DNA from: Spirosoma sp.
GTDB taxonomy: Bacteria > Bacteroidota > Bacteroidia > Cytophagales > Spirosomataceae
NCBI GenBank assembly: GCA_025351545.1
Contig: JANXVQ010000754.1
Location: 1-23,909 of the forward strand
Reading direction: 5' to 3'
DNA length: 23,909 nucleotides
Shown: one piece after another, positions 14,461 through 21,816 of the stretch
Position numbering within the stretch: position 1 is the first letter of the stretch
Layout: every line of letters begins with the position of its first letter
The notes under the pieces: generated by a model
What the model was told of the DNA's origin: nothing
Databases searched by the model: none
Seen by the model: only the letters and a program-made list of their open reading frames with translations
Program-made: the position numbers and the translations under genes

Positions 14461-14523
14461 GATGGTGGACACTGACTAATTGATAAGGAGTTTATCCTTT
14501 ATTCAGTGTCCACTATTTATCCC
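14461..14523. repeat. intergenic inverted-repeat element, copy B (before the MazG-like gene)
   Basis: GTGGACACTGA (14465-14475) is the exact reverse complement of TCAGTGTCCAC (14503-14513). With G-T pairs the stem extends out to 14461 and 14517. Inside, GATAA/TTATC or AAGGA/TCCTT form alternative small hairpins. Bases 14499-14523 match copy A (2167-2191) at 21 of 25 positions. It ends six bases before the MazG-like start codon. It has no T-run, so it is not a standard terminator for the upstream gene. Confidence 0.65.
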
Positions 14524-14528
14524 CCATC

Positions 14529-15002
14529 ATGCAACAACCCGATTCGCTTAACCAGGTCGCTGAATTTCACCGCACCTTTCATGCTCCTGTTTTAGAAATA
14601 CCCCAAATTCCGTCGGAAGCGCGTAGCCAATTGCGGGTTTCCTTACTGGCTGAAGAACTTGACGAACTGCGCGAAGCCATTGCCGATGGCGACATTGTGG
14701 CTGTTGCTGATGCCCTTTGCGATTTGCAATATGTGTTGTCGGGCGCCGTGCTTGAATTTGGACTAGGTGATAAATTCAAGGCATTATTCGATGAAGTACA
14801 ACGCTCAAATATGAGCAAAGCCTGCCTGACGGTTGCCGAAGCCGAAGCCACCGTAGCGCAATATCAGGCCAAAGGAGTTCCCTGCCATTTTATTGAATCG
14901 GATGGCAAATTTCTGGTCTACCGCGACGCTGATCACAAAACCCTTAAAAGCGTGAATTACTCCCCAGCCGATTTGGAGGAAATATTGGAGGTAGCTCTGT
15001 AA
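14529..15002 (+). CDS. MazG-like / all-alpha nucleoside triphosphate pyrophosphohydrolase
   Basis: The 157-residue protein has the all-alpha NTP pyrophosphatase pattern. LLAEELDELREAI (39-51) holds the Glu-Glu-x-x-Asp/Glu metal ligands, VADALCDLQYVLSGAVLEFGL (59-79) supplies the two Asp ligands, and FDEVQRSNMSK (87-97) is the substrate-side motif seen in this subfamily (Cog4997/PRA-PH-like). Such enzymes hydrolyse (d)NTPs or related nucleotides to monophosphates and PPi, usually for pool sanitation. The C-terminal 50 residues (FIESDGKFLVYRDADHKTLK, then NYSPADL) form an extra region with an unclear role. It lies between the acidic orphan and pepT, same strand. The exact nucleotide is not known. 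An inorganic pyrophosphatase gene occurs about 4 kb downstream. Confidence 0.85.
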   Translation: MQQPDSLNQVAEFHRTFHAPVLEIPQIPSEARSQLRVSLLAEELDELREAIADGDIVAVADALCDLQYVLSGAVLEFGLGDKFKALFDEVQRSNMSKACLTVAEAEATVAQYQAKGVPCHFIESDGKFLVYRDADHKTLKSVNYSPADLEEILEVAL

Positions 15003-15050
15003 AGGTCTGTATAATAGTTGTTTCGTCGTAGTAATGTATTAAGAAATAGT

Positions 15051-16298
15051 ATGAAAAACTATCAGTTTACCGCCGTTGACCGCTTCCTGCGTTACGTGCA
15101 GATCGACACGCAGTCGGACCCGCAATCGACTACGAATCCGAGTACCGAAAAGCAAAAAGATCTGAGCCGGGTGCTGGTGCAGGAATTGCTCGACATGGGT
15201 ATTGCCGATGCCGAACTGGACGAATGGGGGTATGTGTATGCAACTATTCCGGCAAATACAGATAAGTCAAACATTCCTGTTATCTGTTTTTGCTCGCACG
15301 TCGATACGTCGCCCGATGTGACTGGCGCGGGCGTGAAGCCAATTGTTCATCAGCAATGGACTGGCGCAGACATCGTGTTGCCGGATGATACGACACAACT
15401 CATTCGTGTTGCCGACCACCCCGACCTTCGGAACCAGATTGGTAATGACATTATTACGGCAAGCGGCACAACCTTGCTGGGTGCTGATAATAAAGCGGGA
15501 TTGGCTGAAATTATGGATGCAGCGAATTATTTGCTGACACATCCAGAGATCAAACATGGTCCAATCCGGCTGCTCTTTACACCTGATGAGGAAATTGGTC
15601 GCGGCACCGAAAAGGTTGATATTCAGAAACTAGGTGCCGATTTCGGCTACACCATTGATGGCGAAGCACTGGGCACGCTGGAAGATGAAACGTTCTCGGC
15701 CGATGCCGTCAAGATAACCATTCAAGGCGTGAGTACGCACCCCGGTTTTGCAAAAGGAAAGCTCGAAAATGCACTGAAAATTGCGGCTGATCTGCTCGCT
15801 GTCTTACCCAAAAATGCGCTCTCGCCCGAAACGACAGAACTGAAAGAAGGCTTTGTCCATCCTACACGCATGGAGGGAAATCAGGATAAGGCGGTGCTGG
15901 AATTCATCATCCGCGACTTTACCGAAGTAGGCTTACAGGAAAAGGAAACCTACCTGCAAAACCAGTTGAACGACGTGCTGACCAATTACCCTGGTTCATC
16001 GGCTCAGTTTGTGGTGAAAGAGCAGTACCGCAATATGAAAGATGTATTGGACCAGTACCCAACGGTAGTTGAAAACGCGCTCGAAGCTATTCGGAGATCG
16101 GGTCTGTCGGCCGAACGACGCAGCATTCGGGGCGGTACAGATGGGTCGAGGTTATCATTTATGGGTTTGCCGTGCCCTAATGTTTTTGCGGGCGAACATG
16201 CCTTTCATTCACGTCAGGAGTGGGTATCGGTGCAGGATATGCAAAAGGCTGTTGCCGTAATTGTGAACATAGCGCAGGTGTGGGAGGAGCGGAGTTAA
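15051..16298 (+). CDS. pepT: peptidase T (tripeptide aminopeptidase, M20B family)
   Basis: PepT is a cytoplasmic dizinc aminopeptidase that removes the N-terminal residue of tripeptides. The start at 15051 (MKNYQFTAVDRFLRY) gives 415 residues, matching the family's usual length; an upstream in-frame ATG at 15018 adds an atypical 11 residues. Ligands are visible: His83 and Asp85 in CSHVDTSPD, Asp146 in LLGADNKAGLAE, the catalytic/ligand Glu180-Glu181 in FTPDEEIGRGTEKV, Asp203 in TIDGEALG, and His386 in FAGEHAFHSRQEW. The dimerisation domain lies in the middle (about 210-330), including STHPGFAKGKLENAL. RGGTDGSRLSFMG (360-372) is a PepT signature. It starts 48 bases after the MazG-like gene, on the same strand. 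Confidence 0.96.
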   Translation: MKNYQFTAVDRFLRYVQIDTQSDPQSTTNPSTEKQKDLSRVLVQELLDMGIADAELDEWGYVYATIPANTDKSNIPVICFCSHVDTSPDVTGAGVKPIVHQQWTGADIVLPDDTTQLIRVADHPDLRNQIGNDIITASGTTLLGADNKAGLAEIMDAANYLLTHPEIKHGPIRLLFTPDEEIGRGTEKVDIQKLGADFGYTIDGEALGTLEDETFSADAVKITIQGVSTHPGFAKGKLENALKIAADLLAVLPKNALSPETTELKEGFVHPTRMEGNQDKAVLEFIIRDFTEVGLQEKETYLQNQLNDVLTNYPGSSAQFVVKEQYRNMKDVLDQYPTVVENALEAIRRSGLSAERRSIRGGTDGSRLSFMGLPCPNVFAGEHAFHSRQEWVSVQDMQKAVAVIVNIAQVWEERS

Positions 16299-16351
16299 CA
16301 GAGTTCCCATTTGCGAAATTTGCCGAACAATCGGCTAAATCTATGGGTTGA

Positions 16352-16600
16352 CCAGCTAATCAATCTCAACGCCCATCGGTTAGAGTTACCTTATTTTACC
16401 TGCGACTGGCAAGCGGCCAAACAATCGGTTTTAAAATTAAAAACCTGAATCCTTTAGCCGCCGGAACGGGCCACGGGGTATCGGTACGCGGTCTCGATCT
16501 TCAACTAGGGTTAAATAAACTGGCACACGACTTTGAATTTCGTTCTATCCCGTCAGAAGGGCGTTATTTGCTTTGGATAGCTAGAAGCGACGATAAATAG
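16352..16600 (+). pseudogene. possible remnant of a sensor histidine kinase-type (GHKL) ATPase C-terminus
   Basis: An open frame of 82 codons runs to TAG at 16598-16600 with no ATG, and a TGA sits directly in front of it. The translation includes GQTIGFKIKNLNPLAAGTGH and continues VSVRGLDLQLGLNKL, then FEFRSIPSEGRYLLWIAR. The order of a hydrophobic strand ending in an N, a G-x-G-H-G loop, a helix with R-x-L, and a final strand after S-x-x-x-E-G resembles the end of the GHKL ATPase domain in LytS-like kinases. The 5' part of the domain and the HisKA region are absent. A second frame upstream (16299-16448) may be the shifted continuation. A terminator follows directly, as it would after a real gene. 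The kinase assignment is tentative. Confidence 0.35.
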
Positions 16601-16618
16601 AGCACCAAAATACACGGA

Positions 16619-16650
16619 TGAAAAAGCCTTGCTGATGTAAGGCTTTTTCA
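16619..16650 (+). terminator. hairpin terminator (works on either strand)
   Basis: TGAAAAAGCCTT (16619-16630) is perfectly complementary to AAGGCTTTTTCA (16639-16650) around an 8-base loop. The A-run on one side and T-run on the other allow termination in both directions. It lies 19 bases after the stop of the remnant and ends the pepT-side transcript. Confidence 0.85.
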
Positions 16651-16678
16651 TTTGCAAGCAGAATTGGGAGAAAAGAGG

Positions 16679-16708
16679 TTTGTAAACGTAGTTGTGTTCT
16701 TACTTTTG
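16679..16708 (+). promoter_or_regulatory. Bacteroidota-type promoter for the RNase H gene (TTTG-N18-TACTTTTG)
   Basis: TTTG at 16679-16682 and TACTTTTG at 16701-16708 fit the -33/-7 consensus with an 18-base spacer, within the normal range. Transcription would start near 16713, about 13 bases before the ATG at 16726. This is the clearest promoter in the window. Confidence 0.75.
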
Positions 16709-16725
16709 CGGAAAGAAATTTCTCT

Positions 16726-17364
16726 ATGGCCGAAAAAAAGCCAAAATTTTACGTTGTCTGGCACGGCCGGAAGCCCGGCGTCTACGACAGTTGGGATGAA
16801 GCCAAAGCCCAGACCGATGGGTTTGCCAAACCATTATTTAAATCGTTCGATAGCAAACCGGCCGCGTTAAAAGCCTACAGCGAAAAACCCCATGCGCACA
16901 TCGGTCAGACGCCCAAGCCAACTGCCAAACAGGGTAAATTAGCCGGGTTGGTTGGCTTGCCCATTCAGGACAGTTTGGTTGTCGATGCGGCCTGGAACAC
17001 GGCCACCGGCGATATGGAATATCAGGGAATATATCTGGCAACGAAACAAAAACTGTTTCTGAAAGGTCCTTATACCGACGGCACGAACAACATCGGTGAG
17101 TTTCTGGCCATTGTTCACGCATTGGCGTTGCTCGATCAAAAGAATAGTAATATTCCGGTTTATTCAGACTCCCGAACGGCTATCGGTTGGGTGAAAAAGA
17201 AAAAAGCCAATACTAAACTTGAGGCAACCGCCCGCAACACCGAACTATTCGAACTTCTTAGTCGGGCCGAAACCTGGCTCCAGACCCACCGATTCGCCAA
17301 CCCGGTTTTAAAGTGGGAAACCACCGTTTGGGGTGAAAATCCGGCAGATTTTGGTCGGAAATAA
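16726..17364 (+). CDS. rnhA: ribonuclease H1 with N-terminal hybrid-binding (viroplasmin-type) domain
   Basis: RNase H removes the RNA strand of RNA-DNA hybrids, for example R-loops and primers. The product is 212 residues. The N-terminal domain (about residues 6-52) has KFYVVWHGRKPGVYDSWDEA, the caulimovirus viroplasmin / RNase HI hybrid-binding fold found in eukaryotic-type RNase H1. A Lys/Pro-rich linker (53-70) joins it to the catalytic domain, with Asp87 (LVVDAAWN), Glu125 (GTNNIGEFLAIVHAL), Asp148 (PVYSDSRTAIGWV) and Asp208 (NPADFGRK). All four acidic residues are present. It has its own promoter and is followed after 28 bases by the yfiC-like gene, so they may be co-transcribed. Confidence 0.95.
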   Translation: MAEKKPKFYVVWHGRKPGVYDSWDEAKAQTDGFAKPLFKSFDSKPAALKAYSEKPHAHIGQTPKPTAKQGKLAGLVGLPIQDSLVVDAAWNTATGDMEYQGIYLATKQKLFLKGPYTDGTNNIGEFLAIVHALALLDQKNSNIPVYSDSRTAIGWVKKKKANTKLEATARNTELFELLSRAETWLQTHRFANPVLKWETTVWGENPADFGRK

Positions 17365-17392
17365 ATTCTGCCGGGTTGCCGGTTCAATTCAG

Positions 17393-18118
17393 ATGTTCAC
17401 GTTTAAGCAATTCATAATTCAGCAAGATCGCACGGCCATGAAGGTTTGTACGGATGCCTGCGTGTTGGGCGCTTATGCTGATGTGGCAGGAACGCGTATT
17501 CTCGATATTGGCACTGGAACGGGTTTGCTGGCCCTTATGTCCGCCCAACGTAACCAGAAAGCAATAGTGGATGCGGTTGAAATAGATGATGCCGCTTTTG
17601 GTCAGGCGACGGAAAATGTAGCAGCCAGCCCGTTTGCCAATCGGATACAAGTGGTGCATAAACGCATACAGGATTTTCAATCTGAGAGTGGCTACGACCG
17701 TATCCTCACAAATCCGCCTTTTTTTACCAATCATTTACGGTCACCTGATGCCGCTTTAAATCGGGCATTGCATACTGACGAAATGCCATTTTCGGAACTG
17801 ATTGAGGCTGTCGTCCGACTGATGAAACCGGATGGTCAATGGTGGGTTTTGCTGCCGCCCTATGAAGCCGAAAAACTGGCTGACTTAGCAAAAAAAACTG
17901 GCTTACGTTCATTTAAGCGACTGTTGATCCGGCACCACGCTCAAAAGGTGCCCTTTCGGGTCATAACTGGTTTTTCGTTCGAAAATCCCCTGATGCCCGA
18001 CGAAACATTGACTATTCATGAACTCAGCGGGAGACCCGAACCAAGTGTGGCAGGGCCCAAAGAGACATACACAGCAGAATTTCGGTCATTACTCCGTGAT
18101 TTTTACCTAATATTCTGA
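17393..18118 (+). CDS. yfiC: YfiC/TrmN6-type tRNA1(Val) adenine-37 N6-methyltransferase
   Basis: The chosen ATG at 17393 (MFTFKQFIIQQDRTAMKVCT) gives 241 residues, standard for the family. A longer frame to 17333 overlaps the end of the RNase H gene and is rejected. The N-terminal F-x-F-K-x-F and MKVCTDACVLGAY (residues 16-28) are characteristic. The SAM-binding motif is ILDIGTGTGLLAL (36-48), followed by VEIDDAAF at 62-69, where the Asp/Glu binds the ribose. The N6-adenine catalytic motif is TNPPFF (106-111). The enzyme methylates N6 of A37 next to the anticodon of tRNA-Val. The closest alternative is another N6-adenine methyltransferase, but motif spacing and length favour YfiC. It is probably in an operon with rnhA. 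Confidence 0.93.
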   Translation: MFTFKQFIIQQDRTAMKVCTDACVLGAYADVAGTRILDIGTGTGLLALMSAQRNQKAIVDAVEIDDAAFGQATENVAASPFANRIQVVHKRIQDFQSESGYDRILTNPPFFTNHLRSPDAALNRALHTDEMPFSELIEAVVRLMKPDGQWWVLLPPYEAEKLADLAKKTGLRSFKRLLIRHHAQKVPFRVITGFSFENPLMPDETLTIHELSGRPEPSVAGPKETYTAEFRSLLRDFYLIF

Positions 18119-18201
18119 TTCTCTTTACGACCTTTGCAACGGAGAATTGTTGATGCGCAAAATACGTTACCAGCGTATAGAGCACATCGTCTCATTAATA
18201 C

Positions 18202-19197
18202 ATGACTGAATTGCTTCAACTAACCGTTCTGATTCCGCTTTACAACGAAGATGAGTCGCTGCCCGAACTGCACGACTGGATTGTGCGGGTCGTGACGGAA
18301 AATCACTTTACGTACGAAATACTGTTCGTTGACGACGGCAGCACCGATGACTCGTGGGTTGTTATCGAGCATCTGTCGAACCGTAATCCGAATGTGCGCG
18401 GTATTCGATTTAACCGTAACTATGGCAAAACCGCCGGTCTGCAAACCGGCTTTCAGGCGTCACGGGGGCAGGTTGTCATTACAATGGACGCCGATTTGCA
18501 GGATAGTCCCGACGAAATTCCGGAGTTATACCGTATGATTACGGAGGAAAAATATGACCTCGTATCGGGCTGGAAACAAAAACGGTATGACCCCATTACA
18601 AAAACGCTGCCGACCAAACTGTTCAACTCAGTTTCGCGCTGGATCTCGGGCGTACAGCTCCACGATTTCAATTGCGGCCTGAAAGCCTATCGGCAAAAGG
18701 TCGTAAAAACGATTGCTCCCTCTCTGTATGGCGACATGCATCGAAATCTGCCTATTGTCGCTAAGTGGGATGGATTCAGTCGCATTGGCGAGAAAGTTGT
18801 TCAACACCGGGCCCGAAAATATGGCACAACCAAATTTGGATTGGAACGTTTCGTGAATGGGTTCTTGGACGTGCTGGTTATCGCCTTTGTACATAGGTTC
18901 AGCAAGCGGCCGATGCATTTATTCGGAACCTTCGGAACACTGTCGTTTTTTATTGGTTCAATACTTGCCGTGTGGCTCATTGTTGAGAAACTTATCAATA
19001 TTGCACAAGGGGCGAAGTTTAGAAATGTGACCGATAATCCCCTGTTTTTTTTCGGTCTGGTCGCCATTATTCTGGGCGTTCAGTTATTTCTGGCCGGATT
19101 TGTGGGTGAAATGCTCGTTCGGCAGAGCCTGAGCCGGTCTACTGACCAATTAGTGGCCGAAAAGGTCGGCTTTTCAGAACAAAATATGCCGGTGTAG
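18202..19197 (+). CDS. GT2 glycosyltransferase, DPM1/GtrB-like, with C-terminal membrane helices
   Basis: The 331-residue protein has a GT-A catalytic domain followed by two membrane helices, as in polyprenyl-phosphate sugar transferases (GtrB, ArnC, DPM1). Seen motifs are: VLIPLYNEDESLPEL (9-23); FVDDGSTDDSW (42-52) for nucleotide-sugar binding; RNYGKTAGLQTGF (72-84); MDADLQDSPDEIPEL (95-109), the D-x-D metal site; and HDFNCGLKAYRQKV (154-167). Transmembrane segments lie at about 242-264 and 280-303. Such enzymes move a sugar from UDP or GDP to undecaprenyl phosphate for envelope or glycolipid synthesis. The sugar cannot be read from the sequence. No flippase or other glycan gene neighbours it. 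Confidence 0.92.
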   Translation: MTELLQLTVLIPLYNEDESLPELHDWIVRVVTENHFTYEILFVDDGSTDDSWVVIEHLSNRNPNVRGIRFNRNYGKTAGLQTGFQASRGQVVITMDADLQDSPDEIPELYRMITEEKYDLVSGWKQKRYDPITKTLPTKLFNSVSRWISGVQLHDFNCGLKAYRQKVVKTIAPSLYGDMHRNLPIVAKWDGFSRIGEKVVQHRARKYGTTKFGLERFVNGFLDVLVIAFVHRFSKRPMHLFGTFGTLSFFIGSILAVWLIVEKLINIAQGAKFRNVTDNPLFFFGLVAIILGVQLFLAGFVGEMLVRQSLSRSTDQLVAEKVGFSEQNMPV

Positions 19198-19243
19198 TCG
19201 GCCTTTATTTATCAATAGATCATAATTTCTCAGTAAAAAAACA

Positions 19244-19846
19244 ATGAAGAGTAATTTTAAAGCCCATCCCTGGCATGGTATTCCAATAGGCGATTTAGCT
19301 CCTAAACAAGTTACAGTCTTTATTGAGATTGTACCGACCGATACCGTTAAGTACGAGATCGATAAGAATACGGGCTACCTCAAAATCGACCGACCTCAGC
19401 AATATTCCAACGTGCTTCCTGCGCTGTATGGCTTTATTCCGCAAACATTTTGTGGCGAACAGATTGCTCGTTTAGCGAGTGAAAAATCGGGTAGAATCGT
19501 TGAACATGGCGATGGCGACCCACTCGATGTTTGTGTGCTAACCGAACGTGAAATTACCCACGGCGACCTTATTTTACAGGCTATTCCTATCGGTGGTTTT
19601 CGGATGATTGACAAGGGAGAGGCCGACGATAAAATTATTGCCGTTCTCAAAGGCGATGCCATGTATGGCCAATATACCGAGCTTGCCCAACTGCCCGAAG
19701 CGGTGGTAAAACGGTTACGGCACTATTTTATGACGTATAAAAACCTGCCCGACGAACCCGCCGTTATGGAACTGGCTAACATATACGGACAGGCCGAAGC
19801 CTGGGAAGTTATTCAAACGTCTGTTTCCGATTATAAGCTGATGTAA
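19244..19846 (+). CDS. ppa: inorganic pyrophosphatase (family I)
   Basis: Family I soluble pyrophosphatase hydrolyses PPi to phosphate, pulling biosynthetic reactions forward. The product is 200 residues. Conserved motifs are: FIEIVPTDTVKYEIDKNTGY (residues 26-45), with the catalytic Glu and Lys; LYGFIPQTFC (61-70); HGDGDPLDVCVL (88-99), which contains the metal-binding D-x-D-x-x-D; and IDKGEADDKIIAVL (122-135), with further Asp and Lys ligands. All expected residues are present. It starts 46 bases after the GT2 gene, same strand, and ends before a hairpin at 19890-19919. Confidence 0.96.
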   Translation: MKSNFKAHPWHGIPIGDLAPKQVTVFIEIVPTDTVKYEIDKNTGYLKIDRPQQYSNVLPALYGFIPQTFCGEQIARLASEKSGRIVEHGDGDPLDVCVLTEREITHGDLILQAIPIGGFRMIDKGEADDKIIAVLKGDAMYGQYTELAQLPEAVVKRLRHYFMTYKNLPDEPAVMELANIYGQAEAWEVIQTSVSDYKLM

Positions 19847-19889
19847 GGTTTACGCCATTCGTCCGCCATTTTCTTATACTCAACACTTT

Positions 19890-19919
19890 TATAGCCCGGA
19901 AACTTACTTCCGGGCTATA
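19890..19919 (+). terminator. hairpin after ppa, probable terminator
   Basis: TATAGCCCGGAA (19890-19901) pairs perfectly with TTCCGGGCTATA (19908-19919) around ACTTAC, a 12-bp stem with a GC-rich core. The following bases (TTTGTATATGG) hold only a short T-run, so termination is likely but less sure than at the other hairpins. Its 3' arm overlaps the sppA -7 promoter element. Confidence 0.65.
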
Positions 19920-19923
19920 TTTG
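19916..19923 (+). promoter_or_regulatory. candidate -7 promoter element (TATATTTG) for sppA
   Basis: TATATTTG exactly fits TAnnTTTG and is the same octamer as in front of GSII. It lies 42 bases before the sppA ATG and overlaps the end of the ppa terminator hairpin. No good -33 element is found at the normal spacing; the TTTT at 19887-19890 is the nearest. Confidence 0.45.
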
Positions 19924-19965
19924 TATATGGCCTGTTAAGCAAGGGCCTTTTACTCATTTGTTTTC

Positions 19966-21729
19966 ATGCTACAGTTTCTTAAATACGTTCTGGCCACAAT
20001 TGTAGGTCTGTTATTGTTTTCATTTATCGGGTTTCTGATCCTGGTTGGCATAGGAACAGCCATGTCCTCTTCTGAAAAAAAGACCACCGTCAAGGAAAAT
20101 ACGGTCTTGAAAATAGATTTAGACAAACCTATTGAAGAGCGCAGTGTCGATAATCCGTTCAACGGCTTTGGGCCGCTTAGTGGCTCAGGTGATGCTATTG
20201 GCCTGATTGAGTTCAAAAAGACCTTGAAAGAGGCTAAAGACGATAAAAATATCAAAGGTATTTACCTGCAAACCGAAAATCCGATGGCAGGCTGGGCTTC
20301 TCTTGAGGAGGTTCGAAAGGCGTTGATTGACTTTAAAGGGTCGAAAAAATTTGTGTACGCTTATGCCGAGACGATGACCGAAAAAGGGTATTACCTTGCA
20401 TCGGTAGCCGATAAAATTTACTTGAACCCCGCGGGCGATTTAGAATGGAACGGCCTCAATGCCGAACTTTCCTTCTTTAAAGGAACACTTGATAAACTGG
20501 GGATCAAGCCGGAAATTTTCAAGGTAGGTGATTTCAAAAGTGCGGTTGAGCCGTTTATTCGCGAGAACATGAGCGACCCCAATCGCTTGCAGGTGAATTC
20601 GTTCCTGAGCTCGATAAACAACCATATGCTGGTTGGCATAGCACAGAGCCGGGGCCTGCGGGTTGACTCGCTTAAACGCTACGCCGATGAGTTGACCATT
20701 CAAAAACCTGCCGATGCCCTGCGTACGAAACTCGTTACGAATGTTGGGTATCAGGATGAATTGGAAAACTTGATCCGTAAGCAGTTAGGCGTCGAAGAAA
20801 AGAAGAAAATTAATTACGTTTCGCTGCAAAAATATGAAAATTCAGAGAAGAAAAGTGACGAGGGTAGCGGCAGTAACCGTATTGCGGTAATTATTGCCTC
20901 GGGCGACATTCATTCGGGTAAGAGTGGTGATAATAGCATCGGGTCCGAAACGATTGTAGAAGAGATTCGTAAAGCTCGGTTAGACGATAAAGTGAAAGCC
21001 ATTGTGTTGCGTGTTAACTCGGGTGGGGGCAGTGCTCTGGCATCGGATGTGATGTATCGCGAAGTCCAACTGGCCCGAAAAGCCAAACCCGTAATCGGCT
21101 CCATGTCTGACTATGCGGCATCGGGCGGTTACTACATGCTTATGGGCTGCGACAAGATTGTGGCCCAGCCAAACACCATTACGGGCTCTATCGGCGTGTT
21201 TTCGCTGCTGTTTAACACCGAAAACTTCTTTAAAGACAAACTCGGCGTCACCTACGACCGCGTAAAAACGAATACAAATGCCGATTTTCCATCGGCTACG
21301 CATGAAATGACTCCCTTCCAGAAACAAACCATGCAGCGGGCAACGGAACGGATTTATGCTGAATTTACGAGCAAAGCCGCAGCCGGACGGAAATTGCCGG
21401 TCGATAGTCTGCGGGCTATTGCGGGTGGGCGAGTTTGGACCGGTACGCAGGGAAAAGCCATTGGCCTGGTTGACCAGCTTGGTGGTTTAGACGAAGCTGT
21501 TAAACTGGCGGCTCAGTCAGCTAAATTGAAAGAAGGTGATTTCCAACTGAGATACCAGCCTCGTAAAAAAGAGTTTTTCGAGCAACTGATGAACTCATTC
21601 GGGGGCAATGAAGAGGCTAAAATTCAGGCACAACTGGGTGAACTAGCTCCGTATGTGAAGTATATGAAAAAACTCAAAACGATGGAAGGCATCCAGATGC
21701 GGTTACCATTCGAAATTGAGATTCGATAA
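19966..21729 (+). CDS. sppA: signal peptide peptidase SppA, long (67K) type
   Basis: SppA is a membrane-anchored serine protease that degrades cleaved signal peptides and some membrane proteins. The product is 587 residues, fitting the long two-domain type. One N-terminal transmembrane helix (about residues 8-32) anchors it, with the rest on the outer face of the membrane. In SppA the catalytic Lys comes from the first domain, here Lys191 in KVGDFKSAVEPFIREN. The nucleophile comes from the second, here Ser386 in MSDYAASGGYYM. VLRVNSGGGSALASD (347-361) and TGSIGVFS are further family motifs. Both catalytic residues are present, so the enzyme appears active. It is followed by a strong terminator. 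Confidence 0.96.
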   Translation: MLQFLKYVLATIVGLLLFSFIGFLILVGIGTAMSSSEKKTTVKENTVLKIDLDKPIEERSVDNPFNGFGPLSGSGDAIGLIEFKKTLKEAKDDKNIKGIYLQTENPMAGWASLEEVRKALIDFKGSKKFVYAYAETMTEKGYYLASVADKIYLNPAGDLEWNGLNAELSFFKGTLDKLGIKPEIFKVGDFKSAVEPFIRENMSDPNRLQVNSFLSSINNHMLVGIAQSRGLRVDSLKRYADELTIQKPADALRTKLVTNVGYQDELENLIRKQLGVEEKKKINYVSLQKYENSEKKSDEGSGSNRIAVIIASGDIHSGKSGDNSIGSETIVEEIRKARLDDKVKAIVLRVNSGGGSALASDVMYREVQLARKAKPVIGSMSDYAASGGYYMLMGCDKIVAQPNTITGSIGVFSLLFNTENFFKDKLGVTYDRVKTNTNADFPSATHEMTPFQKQTMQRATERIYAEFTSKAAAGRKLPVDSLRAIAGGRVWTGTQGKAIGLVDQLGGLDEAVKLAAQSAKLKEGDFQLRYQPRKKEFFEQLMNSFGGNEEAKIQAQLGELAPYVKYMKKLKTMEGIQMRLPFEIEIR

Positions 21730-21750
21730 TAAGTTTGGTTTACGTAGTTC

Positions 21751-21790
21751 AGACCTATGCGATTTTTGAAATCGTATAGGTCTTTTTTTT
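21751..21790 (+). terminator. strong rho-independent terminator after sppA
   Basis: AGACCTATGCGATTT (21751-21765) pairs with 21769-21783 (one G-T) around a TTG loop to give a 15-bp stem. It is followed by eight T (21783-21790). An ATG at 21757 lies inside it and cannot be a sensible start for the next gene. Confidence 0.92.
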
Positions 21791-21816
21791 ACCTTGCATT
21801 AAGCAATGTTGTTCTA

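Larger units (their letters stand above)
16299..16725. other. gap between pepT and the RNase H gene: decayed coding remnant, terminator and promoter
   Basis: This 427-base stretch has no intact gene. It contains the presumed remnant at 16352-16600, a strong hairpin terminator at 16619-16650 and the RNase H promoter at 16679-16708. The proximal part (16299-16448) is also open in the pepT frame just after its stop codon, for 49 codons, but without a start codon. Confidence 0.6.

Noticed and set aside
21757..21816. Upstream start of the AraC regulator at 21757
   Set aside because: The ATG lies in the stem of the sppA terminator.
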